In this document: positions 32,833 to 45,549 of the stretch, in pieces
Layout: each line of letters starts with the position of its first letter
How positions within the stretch are numbered: position 1 is the first letter of the stretch
From: Campanula takesimana
Taxonomy: Eukaryota; Streptophyta; Magnoliopsida; Asterales; Campanulaceae
Reading direction: 5' to 3'
DNA length: 64,000 nucleotides
Assembly (NCBI GenBank): GCA_026119855.1
Contig: JAOWBW010000087.1
Location: 1,240,001 to 1,304,000, forward strand
Notes under the pieces: model-generated
Told to the model about the DNA's origin: nothing
Databases searched by the model: none
Seen by the model: only the letters and a program-made list of their open reading frames with translations
Position numbers and translations under genes: made by a program

Positions 32833-33099
32833 ACTCTTTTCCGTCCCATAATGATAGTTCCCGTTTGACTATTTAACAACCTATTTTCATTTCCATCTCT
32901 ACCCTTAATGAGACTTAATTATTAATCCGTTACTCCATCTTCTTCCTTGGTTGACTCTCATCCTCTCCTCTCTACCGCCTCTTCCTTGGTTGGTAATTTT
33001 GGAAGTTCAATGAGTTTAACCTAACAAATTTGGAAACGAGACTATCATTTTCGGACAAAAAAAAATGGCAATGGGAACATCTTTATGGGACGGAGGGAG
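32833..33099. mobile_element. Stowaway-type MITE (copy B of 16131-16397)
   Basis: Same ends and position in intron 5 as in copy A. Confidence 0.72.
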
Positions 33100-34471
33100 T
33101 ATATATGTTTATCTGTCAGTTTCCGAGATATCAAAAGCTAGGTATGTTGCAGGGTGACTTTCGTGCATATTTGAAACGGAAAGGCCCTCTGAAACCGCTT
33201 TTAGCTTTGAGAATTGCAATGGATATAGCAAGGTACTGGTCTTTTCATTTTCTAATGATATTTGTTGTACTTCTACCTAACAAGATATTGTCTGTCCGAA
33301 TGCAAGTGTAATTGGTTTTATCTCTCTAAGTGCATCATGTTAGATTCTGTTATCACTTGTGTCTTTATATCTTTGATTAATTTTGCATATTTGATAATGA
33401 GTGTTATAAATACTGTCCATATATGATTGAAGTTGTATATATACGTGCTTGTTTGCATGCACGGACTGAACTTCTTGCCCTGTCTTATCAGAATCTCGCT
33501 TAGATTAGTGACCTGGGCTTCTCAAGTTCCTAATTACATATTTCGGTAAGTGGCGCTTAAAATGATGTCATCAAAAGTAAAATTTCCAAAATACAAATCA
33601 TACACTTGCTTGAAAGATTTGTAGGTTGGATCAAGCAGCCAATATTCAAAAATAGATAAAATAGACATACAACAATTGAATATCAGATCAAATGTCAATC
33701 AAATGACAAGACATTTGAATAAATTGCAGCGTAATAATATTAAAAAAATATAAAAATAGAGAGATCTGAATTTTCACGATTGTCTACAAGTAAAAATACC
33801 TCTAGATGAGCCTTGCGGCAAAAAACTTTTACTATTAAAACTTTGCTAATAGTTACAAAGATTGGAAACAATTGCAAGTGAATAATAATAATAAGAAAAA
33901 TACTAAACTTAATGTACCAAAATGTGAAGAATTGTAAGATTCTAATCTAGTCCTACTGAACAAGGCAAAAAAACTGGAAAATACTGGTATTGGATCTATA
34001 AGAACAACGTTTATCCTAAAACATAGAAAACACAGAATGTCGTGTTGAATGTCAAGACATTCTCATTGAAATTCACAGCAGCAGGAAATTCTCTCGAATC
34101 TGGAGTTTCTTTCTCTCTTGTGAGCCTTTGTCTATCCAGAAGTGGTGAGGAGAAAGGAAGAATGTCCAAGGTTTTATATGGAGGTGTAGAAGTCCTGCAC
34201 AAACTTCTTTCTCTGTTTAAAAATTTCTTTATTTTTCGTATCATTGTTTTTATTTATATATTTATTTGGGTCCTTTAATACGATTTTCGTATCTATGATG
34301 CCCAATTCATTATCAATTGTTTTTGTCTCTTTCTATTTGATTTAAAAGACCTAGCACTATTCAAATAAACAAAGAAAGGACATGGAGCAGACTAATTGAT
34401 GAAAGTGGGCGTCTAATTTAAAAATATTCTGGTAATTGAGTTAGTATTCGAGTCGTGCTTCATAATAAGTA

Positions 34472-34722
34472 CTCCCTCCGTCCCAGAGTAAGTGTCCACC
34501 TTTTTTGCATGTTAGCACAAAGGAACTTTGAGCAATAACTTTAGGTTGATTTAATTATCTTAATGAAAATTTAAAATTTGCTATTGATAGTATATGTAAT
34601 GGTGTCTAAGAAACAAGTTTTATATTTTCATTATGATAATTAAATTAACCTAAAATTATAGCTCAAAGTTCCTTCGCACTAACATGCAAAAAAGGTGGAC
34701 ACTTGCTCTGGGACAGAGGTAG
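34472..34722. mobile_element. Stowaway-type MITE with long hairpin (copy B of 17770-18020)
   Basis: Same TA-flanked hairpin in intron 6. Confidence 0.9.
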
Positions 34723-36824
34723 TATGATATTTGTTAAATGTTCTAGTCAGATTCGATGAGCCAACATTCATCTCAAACAGATTTGATAAGTAATGGATCA
34801 ATAAATGGTATCAGTTTCAAAGTTCATGAATTATTATAGTAGCCTTCGAGCATAAGATTGCGCTTCCCTTTGCACATTTTATTTATCCCAAGCAGACCTA
34901 ATTTCATTCAATATGTCCTTACCAAGATAGAGGATAAGAACCATATCATAACTTGCAATTTGATAGTTAATTCCAACCTGTCTTTAAGACTCACTTTGGC
35001 ATAGGTTCATGAGAGTTCAATAGCTCAACTTCGTAGTAAGCCATGCCAATTTCAAATTCAAGAGGCATTACACTGTAATTTTTTTATGAATAATTTTCTT
35101 TTATTGTCATTCGGGTATGCACTACAAGATGTATTCTGTGAAGATTGGCATGATATGTTAATGGTTCAAGTTAATGAAAGGGAAAAATAACTACACCTCC
35201 GATCAGGGTCTTTGATGTCCTTTATATTTTGATAACAAGGAGTATCATTTATTTGATAATATATGAATCTTCATGATCCTTGAAGACGAGTTAAAAGTCA
35301 TGATGTTTATTATCATCAATGAAGCGTCTCTGAGCTTAAGAGTCTGCTTTTGACGCTTTTAGCAATATTGCAGGGGAATGAACTATTTGCATGAGAATAA
35401 GCCAGACCCAATCATTCACGGCGCTCTTGAGCCTTCGTAAGTTTCTTGTTTAAGCTGGTTTTTCCCTTTCGATTCTTGATGTAGGCAGTTGATTGGCGGG
35501 TCAAATCTTTGTACGAAAATATGAATACCTTCTTCTTTGCTATTGAGAAAACAGAAATATATTGCGGGATAATTCTGGGCATCTTAAAGTTGCTAGCTTT
35601 GGAGTTAAAGAGGTCAGGCCTCTGACCTACGAAGACACAACTTGTGAGTTATTTGCTGCTTTTGGAGAAAATCTTGAGTGCTAGGAAATCACAAATAAGT
35701 TATCAAAATTCCATTTAGCTAGATAATGGAATTTTTTTATTTCGGGGATTAGCATGTTTTTATTTGTTTCCTTTTAATGGACAAAGAAAAAAGAGCATCC
35801 TTGCTCTTTCAAGGCAAATCAAAGTAATTATCTTTTCTGTCCCTAGACCTGTGATTGTACTTATATTTTCAGTTGGTAGGGAAATATTACAAGTGTAGCC
35901 ATATGAAATTTGTTTTGTTGTATGTGCATAGGTCGATATGTGGCTCCAGAGGTCTTTAGAAATGAAGAATACGACACCAAAGTGGATGTGTTCTCATTTG
36001 CTTTGATTTTACAAGAGGTAAATGATTCTCACCATTCATTCTTCAGCTACACAAGTACCCGAAACCGGTACATAGTTCTTGACCCTTGATTGATTCAAGG
36101 GTGTCGATCGTCCACTGATTGTTTTTGTCATAAGTCATGATTAATTAAGCTGACATTTGTTCATGTGCTTTACTCAAGATGATTGAAGGCTGCGGCCCAT
36201 TTCCAGCCAAGAATGAGAATGAAGTCCTTAAAGCCTATGCTGTAAATGAACGTCCCCCTTTTAGAGCTCCATCGAAGTACTACTCTTATGGACTTAAAGA
36301 GTAAGTCCTTAGGCTTTTTCCTTGTTATTCCCTCGCACATGACAATCTTTCTCTGCCTACAATATGAATTACAAGGTCGAGATGTGACATGGAAATCAAA
36401 GTTACCAAATACTCCGTATATAAATAAGCATAAAAGCACTTAAGGATGTTCACAAACCCAAAAACTTTATAAGGGGGGGGGGGATATTTACAAGGAACAA
36501 ACTGTTTAAGAAACATAAATATTTACAAGCAAACACCAATAACTAGACTCTCAAAAGGCTAACTAACTAGTAACTAATTTCCACTTTATTGACACACAAC
36601 TGTGCGCAACAGGTAGCACTTCTGAATTTCTCACCCTTTAGAATGAGTCAGTTTCTTGCATAAATAAACCACTTAACACAAACCTTCTAAAACAAAAGGG
36701 ACGCAAATTGCTGTGGATCTCACTACTAGGTTGTTGCCATCTAAAAATGCTACTCATGTCCCAACACCTTAGCAATGAATCCACCTTTGACTTTTTTGGG
36801 GCATTTTTAGTTTCTAATGAACTA

Positions 36825-37054
36825 CTCCCTCTGTCCCAAACTAATGGTTACTAAAATTGAGTGCGCGGAGTGCGCGGAGATTAAGAAAATATATTGGAAA
36901 AGTAGGTGTTGTGTGTGGGTAGGAGAGAGAAAATGAGATAGTTGATAGTTGTTGTGATTGGATAGGAGAGAAAATTAAACATTTTGGGTAAGTAAGCATT
37001 AGTATGGGACGCCTGAAACAAAAATTAGTAACCATTAGTTTGGGACGGAGGGAG
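36825..37054. mobile_element. Stowaway-type MITE (copy B of 20124-20353)
   Basis: Same ends; intron 10. Confidence 0.88.
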
Positions 37055-37059
37055 TAGTA

Positions 37060-37091
<32 letters not shown>

Positions 37092-37201
37092 TGTGCGCGC
37101 GCGTGCACAACATAATTAAGGGTATGTTATATTCTGATTTTATTTAGTCCCATATTGACCTATAAAAATCGAAGTAGACTCTTTTGAGTTTGAATGGAGG
37201 G

Positions 37202-39092
37202 TGTTAGAGCAATAAACAAGACTTGATGAGAAAAAGAAAGCAATCACAAGAACACAGATTTCATGGTTCACCAACTTGGCTACGTCCACGGGGAGGGGAG
37301 AGAAATTTACAAGATCACACTAATCTACGCTAGGACGAATTTTGGTCGCAAAATTTCTGACTGTGCTAATCTCTAGATCTAGAATTATTGATCTCTCTCT
37401 GAGCACTCTATTTTCTGGATCGTTACACACACAAACTGCTCCACCTTTACCTTTGAAACTGAACCCTTTGCTGTCTTGTTGACTAAGAGAAATTAGATTC
37501 TTCGTCATAAGCGGAGCGTGTTGAACCTTGTTCAAAGTGACAAATCTACCATCATGTGTCCAGACCTTGATCGAACCAATACCGACTGCACTGTTGGCTA
37601 TGCTTATATCACCGCCATCTATCTGCCTATAATCAGTAAACCATTCTCTCCTAGGAATGATATGGTAAGAAGCTCCTGAATCAAGAATCCACGCATCGGA
37701 TGCGCGTGCTGATTTTGATGTAACTAGAGCATAATCTTCATCTGAACTGCTACCCCTGGCCACAATGGCCTTTGCTCTGACTGGTGCCTCGCCTCGCTTC
37801 TTTCTAGGACAATCGAATTTTCAATGCCCCTTCTCCTTGCAGAAATTACAGACATCCCCAGGTTTCGTACCACTCTTGTGTGAAGAATTACCTTTGTTGT
37901 TCTTCTTCCCACTAGAACCCTTATTACCACTACTAGCAACCAAACTTGATGACTGAGTATCTGCCCCATTCCCACTCGTCTTTCGGCGTAACTCCCTCGT
38001 CTTGAGAGAAGTTTTCACTTCCTCTAGAGTGATACCATCTTCTGTCATGTGACAATCATACAACTTCTTCTTCAGGTATAACTTGTTGGTAAATGAACGT
38101 GTCATGTACATATCTTCCAACTTTGACCAAAAATCACTTCCGGAGTCTGTTCCCGCAACATTGGTTAGAATCTCATCATCCAACTGTTTTCTGATTTTAG
38201 CATGAGCCTTCTGATCTAACTTCTTCAACGCTGCTGCCTCCTTCACCGCTGTTTGTTTGCCCTTCTCTGACAATTCTACCGCAGGGGTAGATCCTGTGTC
38301 GACGGCCTTACCCTTAAGATCCTTTCGATCCCTGATTGCAATCTCCAACGGTTCCCATAAATCTTTGTCTATCAATATAGCCTTCATCTTGATCTGCCAG
38401 AGAGAAAAACTATTCTTCCCATTGAACTTGTCGATCAAATCTGCTCCTTGACCCATCTTCTCGTTCTTCTGCAGCGGAATCCCTGAATCTCTAACCACGA
38501 ACTAGGCTCTGGTGCCACTTGTTGCCAGAGCTTTGATACCACTTGTTAGAGCAATAAACATGACTTGATTAGAAAAAGAAAGCAATCACAAGAATACAGA
38601 TTTACATGGTTCACCAACTTGGCTACGTCCACGGGGAGGGGAGATAATATTATTATCAATCTAGAGAATTCTTTACAAGATCACACCAATCTATGCTAGC
38701 ACGAATTTTGGTCACAAAATCCTGATTGTGCTAATCCCTAGATCTAGAATTAATGATCTCTCTTTGAGCACTCTATTTTCTGAGGTCTGAATTTGTGTTA
38801 CGATGACCCATTTATTTATACTAATAAAGTCCTAACCCTGAAGACATAAGGAATAGCTTTTATTAATCCCTAAAGGATTAATAATAATTCCTGATAAGGA
38901 TTACAAAAGTCCTTGTCCCAAAAGGACTAACTAATAATCCCCAACTCTGAACCAATAAGGAGTACAAAAGTCCTTATCCCAAAAGGACTAACTAATCCTT
39001 ATTGCAATCCTGCTCCGTCTCGGAATTACGAAATTTTTCTGTTGTATATTCCTCTAACTCGGCGTTCCAAATTCACAGGCATTATCCCAACA
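37202..39092 (-). mobile_element. Internally deleted Copia element 1 (copy B)
   Basis: Duplicate of 20501-22391 with GAGGG on both sides. The gag-protease remnant is at 37320-38498, with the same stop in the zinc knuckle. Confidence 0.88.
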
Positions 39093-39393
39093 GAGGGATA
39101 GCTCCTACTGTTAGTGATTAATATACTAATTTCATTCTCCCAAAATGATATTCTCACTTTTCTTTTTGGTTGTTCGAGAAAGATTGTCTCATTTCTAAAT
39201 AAGGCAATAATTAGTGTGCAATTTCAAGAAAGTACAAATAAGTAATACATCAACGTAAAAAATTGACTTGTCAAACTGGACAATTTGTTAGGGATCAAGC
39301 AAGTATGATTAGAGTAGTAAGAATGGACGAACAAAGAGAACTTGTAGTCAACTAGGACTTTCTACCAGATGCAAATGGATTTACATCTTCTAT

Positions 39394-41241
39394 ACAACAA
39401 CAACAACAACAACAAAGCGTTAGTCCTAAAATAATTTGAGGTCGGCTAACATGAATCCTCATATGTCATCATGGCAGAAAATATGTAAGGAGAAAATAAG
39501 TTAAAAGAAGAAATAGGTGGGGAAAAAAATTAGAAAATGAAAAGAAGAGAAGATGACAGGGGTGGACCTATGCCTATAGGTGGGGGTGCAAGTGCGCCCG
39601 GTGAAATCCCAGATCTAGTTAAAACAAAATTAAAAAATTATCTAGATTATTTCAAATAAGTACATTAATACTGCACTAGTGACAAATGAAACTTTGTAGC
39701 TCATAGTGCTAGGTTTTAGCCTTGTGGTCTTGAGTTTAAGTCTCAATATCAACATTTATTTATTTACGGTCTTGATTATCAACATTTATGTTCCTGTCTG
39801 TAATTTGTGCACTCGCTCAAATTGCACTCTAGGTCCGCTACTCGAAGAAGAAATTTTTTAAATAGTAATAATAAAAGAATAAATATATAATAAATAAGGA
39901 AAATGAAAATAATCAAAATAAGAATAATTAAAATAAAAATAAAATTATAATAACAAATTGAAACAAAAAAATATTTTTTTTTAACTCTCATTACCCACAT
40001 GAATTTTTGCCCTCCACTCCGGTTTCTTCAACGCCATGTTTTCATCCAATCCAAGTAAACTCATCGTTTTCAATCTCCCTAATCCAAATTTGCTTGGGTC
40101 TTCCCTTACCCCTCGCCATTTTCTCACTTCTCCACTCATCAGGCGTTCTAACTGGTGCATCACTTGGTCTCCGTCTCACATGACCAAACCACTTTAGACG
40201 ATTCTCCCTCATTTTATCCTCAATGGGCGCAACTTTTACTTTACCCCTGATCACATTATTTCTCAGTCGATCATTTCTTGTTAGCCCACATATCCATCGC
40301 AACGTACACATCTCCGCCATATTCATCTTATGAATATGACACTATTTCACGGCCCAACATTCAGTGCCATAAAGCTGGTCAGCCTGATTGCTGCCAGTAG
40401 TATTTTCCCTTTAATCTATGGGGCACGTCAGGATCACAACAAAAGCCCGTGTCACTCTTCCACTTCAACCAACTTTCTTTAATCTTATGAGCCACATCTC
40501 CATCGAATTCTCCATCCTTTTGGATAATAGATCCAAGATAGCGAAAGAGCTCTGAAGCTTGAACAATCTTTCCATCGAATGTGATCACCTCTGCTTCACT
40601 CCTTCCAACTGCTAATCTTACACTCCAAATATCCAGTCTTGCTTCTGCTCAGTCTAAATCTCGAGATTCTAAAGTGTGTCTCCACAACTCCAATATACTT
40701 TCATCATCACCCTCTTTTGTCTCATCAATAAGCACAGTATCATTATCTACAATATCATTATCTGCGAACAACATACACCATAGTATATCATCTTGGATTG
40801 ACCTTGTCAATTCGTCCATTATCATAGCAAAAAGAAATGGACTAAGTGCAAAACCTTGATGCACTGCAATCATAATAGGGAACTCTTCTGTCTTTCCAAC
40901 ACTAGTCCGTACAGTACACAAGTATTAACTCCATTATACATGTTCTTGATAATATCAATATATTTCTTTGAGACGCCTTTCTTAGCTAAAGCCCACCAAA
41001 GTACGTCTCTTAGCACTTTATCTTACGCCCTTCTCCAAATCAATGAAAACCATATGCAAAATATTTCTCCATGGTTTGTCTCATAAGATAGATTGCCTCC
41101 ATATTCGATGTTCCGGGCATAAATCCAAATTGGTTATCCGAAATATTCACAATTCTTCTATAAAGCCACTAAATTTGCAGCTTATCTTGAATTCTTATCC
41201 TTTCTTTACGGAGTGGACTTCCGGTACACCTTATGTCATCT
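39394..41241 (-). mobile_element. RTE-clade LINE fragment (copy B)
   Basis: Duplicate of 22693-24540. At 40296 this copy has A where copy A has C (23595). The minus-strand codon is TGG (Trp, LRWICG) here and GGG (Gly) in copy A. Trp is what I recall for the family, so copy B keeps the older state. Confidence 0.82.
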
Positions 41242-41534
41242 TAAATAAATGACTTTTTTTTTTTCCTGGGAGATATCTGTTTTTTTTGAAAGTCTATGGC
41301 ATTACAGGATGATCAAGAAGTGCTGGAGTGAGAAGCCAGATAAGAGACCGACATTCAAGGAGATAATTCCAAGGTTGGAGTCTATTTACGACAGTCATGT
41401 ACAGAAGCCGCAGTCAAAGGTCTCTCCCTCCCCCTCTCTTTTTCTCTCTAACTCTCTCACAATTTATGGTTGACACCCGGAATGGCCATATACTTCATGC
41501 ATGTGCACACTATGATAAATTTGAAAAATACTAC

Positions 41535-41773
41535 TCCCTCTGTCTCTAAATGAATGTCCAAATTTCATTTTAAGTCTACGTTTCATAAAATTTAGTGGCA
41601 AAGATATATAATCATGTAATTCTCTTTCCAAACATTTAGTTTTGCAAGTATAAAGAGACTAGTGAAAAAAAATTGAAAAAAAAACAATTAGGAATAAAGT
41701 TATTTCTGAAAAAGACGTTCATTTTGGGACAACGATTTCTCAAAATTGAACATTCATTTAGGGACAGAGGGAG
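41535..41773. mobile_element. Stowaway-type MITE (copy B of 24834-25072)
   Basis: Same ends; intron 11 of the duplicate. Confidence 0.87.
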
Positions 41774-42720
41774 TACCAAGGATCACTAGTCCCCATTGTT
41801 TAGGATGTTTTGCTTAAGCAAAGGTGTTATATCTGTTTATGTGCTAAAAAAGAGGATTGTCAGCTCGATAAATGTTTGAGTCAGACCAATATAAGTGAAT
41901 CCGCATGAAGTGGACAGGTACTTGTTGATACTTTCACATTTCATCACGTGTTAATTACATATGCAGGTGGGACTGCTGAAGTACTTTCGAAAAATGGAGG
42001 CAATGTGGAAGAAAGGCGGTTCTAGTCAAAGTAGCAGCAGCGACTCGTCTCAGTAAGTGTGCTATCATCTTGGTGGTAGACAATATCTATGCCCCTTTAG
42101 GCTCAGAATATGTGCCGGAAAAATAAACTCATTCCCAAAAGTATTCTAGCAAGAGACGTGTTTGCTGTGGAGGAAAATAGTTTGTGTCATCTTCGTTTTC
42201 AGTTTACCTGTATTGACACCCATCTCATATCTACCCCTCGTGATTGAAAGTTGAGGAAAAAAAAGTTACACTCCCTCCGTCCCTATATAGTATGTCATGG
42301 TCAACCCAATTAAACTTTGATCATAAATTATGAAAATCTAGTTTCCCCCCTTTGTAATTCTGAGTGTGAAAAAACACCCTATATTCGCTTGGGAATTTAT
42401 ATGAATAATTAGGCCTGACAATTGTGCGGGTTGGGTCGGGTTAAGACGGGTTAATGGGTTGAAGCTTTGGGTCAAACCTGTTAATTTCATGGGTCACAGG
42501 GGTTGACCACCTGCTTTTGGTTGGTTAGTACATTTATAAATGTTGACAAGTTTTGCTTAATTGCTTCACTGGCAAGCTTTGTCAACGGCAAGTCGTGGAT
42601 AACGCTTCAATTCTAATAATTATATCATCAAGTGTTACACCCGGTTTGACTTAGAAAGGTCAACGTCAATTGACAGACAAAGCTTGATTGAAACTATAAC
42701 CACTATATCATTAAGTGCTA

Positions 42721-43777
42721 CTCCCTCCGCATCCCGGAGTAAGAGTCACCCCTCATTTGCACGGTTATTAATAAATATTGGATGTGATGTAAATGTTGTG
42801 AGTGTAAAAGTAAAGTATGAGAGAGAATGAGTGGGAGAGAATAGTGAATTGATTGATGTTGTGAGTATAAAAGTAAAATAGGAGAGAGAATGAGTGGGGT
42901 GAATAGTAAAGATTCTTTGCCATTTTAAGAATGAGACTCTTGGACGGACCAAAAAGTAAAATGAGACTCTTACTCTGGGACGGAGGGAGTATAATCTTTT
43001 CCGGCCATTCCAAATGAAGATTATGAATACTCCCTCCGTCCAACTATAAGGTTCTTATTTTGACTTTGTACGGAGATTAAGAAAAAATAAATGTTGTGAG
43101 TGTGGAAGTAAGGTAAGAGAGAGAAAATAGGTATGGAGTTTTTGTTGTGAGAATGACAAGTGGATCCCAGTTTCCATTTTAAATAATAAAGTAAAGTAAA
43201 AACCTTAAATAAGAACAGATGGAGTATTTAATTTTGACTTAAAGTAATTTCAGTTACATAGGTGTGTATACTCCCTCCGTCCCATTTCAAATTGCAAAAC
43301 TTGCCAAAAGGGTGTCCCAACTAAAATTGCAAAATCCAAAAATGGCAAGTTTTAACCCACTTGCACACTCACATCCATTAACCCACTAACTATTTTCTAC
43401 CCCACTTTCTCTCTCCCACTCAACTATCAACACTCACAACACATCACCTTTTTCACTTTTTCCCTTAATCCCCGTGCCAACCTAGTATTTGCAATTTGAA
43501 ATGGGACGGATGGAGTATTTATTACTACTCCCTACGCCTTGAATGCAGTGTCAAATTACTTTGATAGTCAACTCAACTGAAATCTGTTTAATATTTATTA
43601 AAATAATTACTATCTTCATAAAAATTCTAAATTGTTATTGATGATATTCTTTGTTGATCATCATTTTTTTTTTGTTAATGTCATAATGATAATCGATACT
43701 TTCATAGTTTTTGTTCAAATTTCAACCGAGTTAACCATAGAATAATAAAATAAAACTATGGGGACATAAAGGGAATA
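42721..43777. mobile_element. Cluster of four Stowaway-type MITEs (copy B)
   Basis: Duplicates of the cluster at 26020-27076: 42721-42989, 43030-43224, 43271-43515 and the degenerate 43528-43777. Confidence 0.8.
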
Positions 43778-44481
43778 TTAATCATATCATAATATGAGAT
43801 GGTGAATCACGAATGAAAGTTAGAACATAATTATAGATTAACATGGATTTAGTAACTTCATGACATTTGCTTTTTAATGCACTTCCATTTGAAAATGGTG
43901 TTGTGGAATAGACCCTCCAACACCCAAGCAAATCGCAAGAAATCACCGCACCACAAACAAGCACAAGAAATAATAAAGCAAAGCAAAAGACAAAAGAACA
44001 CAAGAAATTGTTTACCCAGTTCGTCAATATATTTGACTACGTCTGGGGGCACTACCAAGCCAGGATTTTGCACTATAATATGTTAAATCTGAGTTACAAT
44101 GAGTATGAGGGCGGATCATTGCTTAAATATACAACTTAGAATAAGACCTAAACCTAAACATAAGAGAAATCCCGAAAATACTGCTATTCCCGAATTCAGT
44201 GTCGCGGCACTCGAGCGCCCGCTTGGTGAGGCCCAAGCGCCCGCTTACTTCTTGCGCTAAACGACTGATCCTTTCTGCCGAGACCAGGCGCCCGCCTGGT
44301 TGCAGACCAGGCGCCCGCTCGCCTCCTTCGCAGATTTTCTTCTCTTTGTTTCCTTCACGATCTCTATTCCAACAATATCCCACCTAGAGATCAACCCGTA
44401 TGTCCAAACCCCGTATCCGTCTTCAACTCATCCTTAGTGCCATAGTGCTCACCTCGATCATGGTAGTGCCTTTCTCCTCCC

Positions 44482-45517
44482 CTATTCTCCAAGCCCCGTT
44501 GAAGCTATACCCAGCTTCAACTTCTCCTTGCTTGAGAATCTTAGAGCCTTGCCATCTGATCTACACTCTCTGTTAGATCTGCGCAGCGGAATATCCGGTC
44601 CTAGAGTATTTGGTTCATCTTCAGTGACCCCTTGACCTTGGTCATCATGAACCGTCTCGCTCCCACCCGAGTCTGGAGTATCCATGCAAATTTTATTCGC
44701 ATCACAGTATTCCTCAAACTCCCTGAGCTCATACTCCCCACCATTATCCGACCTCAAGCTTTTGAGCTTAAGTCGCGTCTGATTCTCCACCAAGGCGTTC
44801 CACTTCTTAAATATCCTGAAAGCTTCATCTTTCCCCTTTAAGAAGCAAACCCAAACCTTCCTTGTCGAATCATCAATGAAAGTCATGTAGTATGACGCAC
44901 CACCCAGAGAAGTTACTGGGGCTGGTCCCCACAAATCCGTGTGAACCAATTCCAACTTTGCTTCCCTCAAAGCCCTACCAGTCCTTGAGAAATTACTCCT
45001 AGCCTGTTTGCCACAGTCTTCGCAAATCCCTACGTCGACTATCTTCAAACCCTGTAGTTTCCCCTTTGAGCAAAGTGCCCGCACCCCCTTCTCACCCATG
45101 TGACCCAATCGACAGTGCCACAAATCCGTATCACCCTTGGCTGACGTCACCGCGATACTGTCATTGGTGTTGTTCGTCAAATACAATCTTCCTTCCTTAT
45201 TACCCCGAGCGATTTCAGAATCCTCCTTGGTAATAACCCAGTTCCTGCAGCTAAAAGTTACCGTGTAACCTTCTTCACCCAGCTGCCCAACTGATAACAG
45301 GTTCTTTTTCAAACCCGGAATGTGTACCCGGAATGTGTCTGACCCCGTGTAGATATAAGACTTTCCCGTCCGATGCTCCTATTCTGACATCCCCCTTCCC
45401 ATTGATTTCCAAAGGCTCGCCATCCGCCAGATAGACCTTTCCGAAATCACCAGAAGTATAATTTTCCATCTCCTTTGCATGCCCGCATGAGTGGAATGAT
45501 GCCACCGAATCCAGCAC
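44482..45517 (-). pseudogene. Copia element 2 protease-integrase remnant (copy B)
   Basis: Same as 27781-28816: LDSVAS in place of LDSGAS, a 13-bp tandem duplication (45313-45338) breaking the frame, and an integrase core truncated after LRSDNGGEY and joined to the pre-reverse-transcriptase linker. Confidence 0.85.
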
Positions 45518-45549
45518 CCATGATTCTAGCGCACTACTAACGCTCAGAA

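Larger units (their letters stand above)
32328..42056 (+). pseudogene. Kinase-module duplicate: exons 4-12 of the ILK-like gene without ankyrin exons
   Basis: Exons: 32328-32413, 32498-32618, 33153-33232, 35374-35436, 35555-35643, 35932-36017, 36179-36300, 41308-41419 and 41967-42056 (stop). All splice sites and the reading frame are identical to copy A, including the HGA and SFG substitutions. Nothing upstream in copy B encodes the start, ankyrin repeats or the segment up to DFTNSVDITK; exon 4 is preceded by intron 3 sequence, the solo LTR and the truncated MITE. The duplicate can only be expressed by transcription starting within intron 3 or a transposon, or by splicing from exon 3 at 11656 across 20.7 kb to 32328. 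I infer a non-functional or orphan copy. If the duplication is an assembly error it does not exist. Confidence 0.85.
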
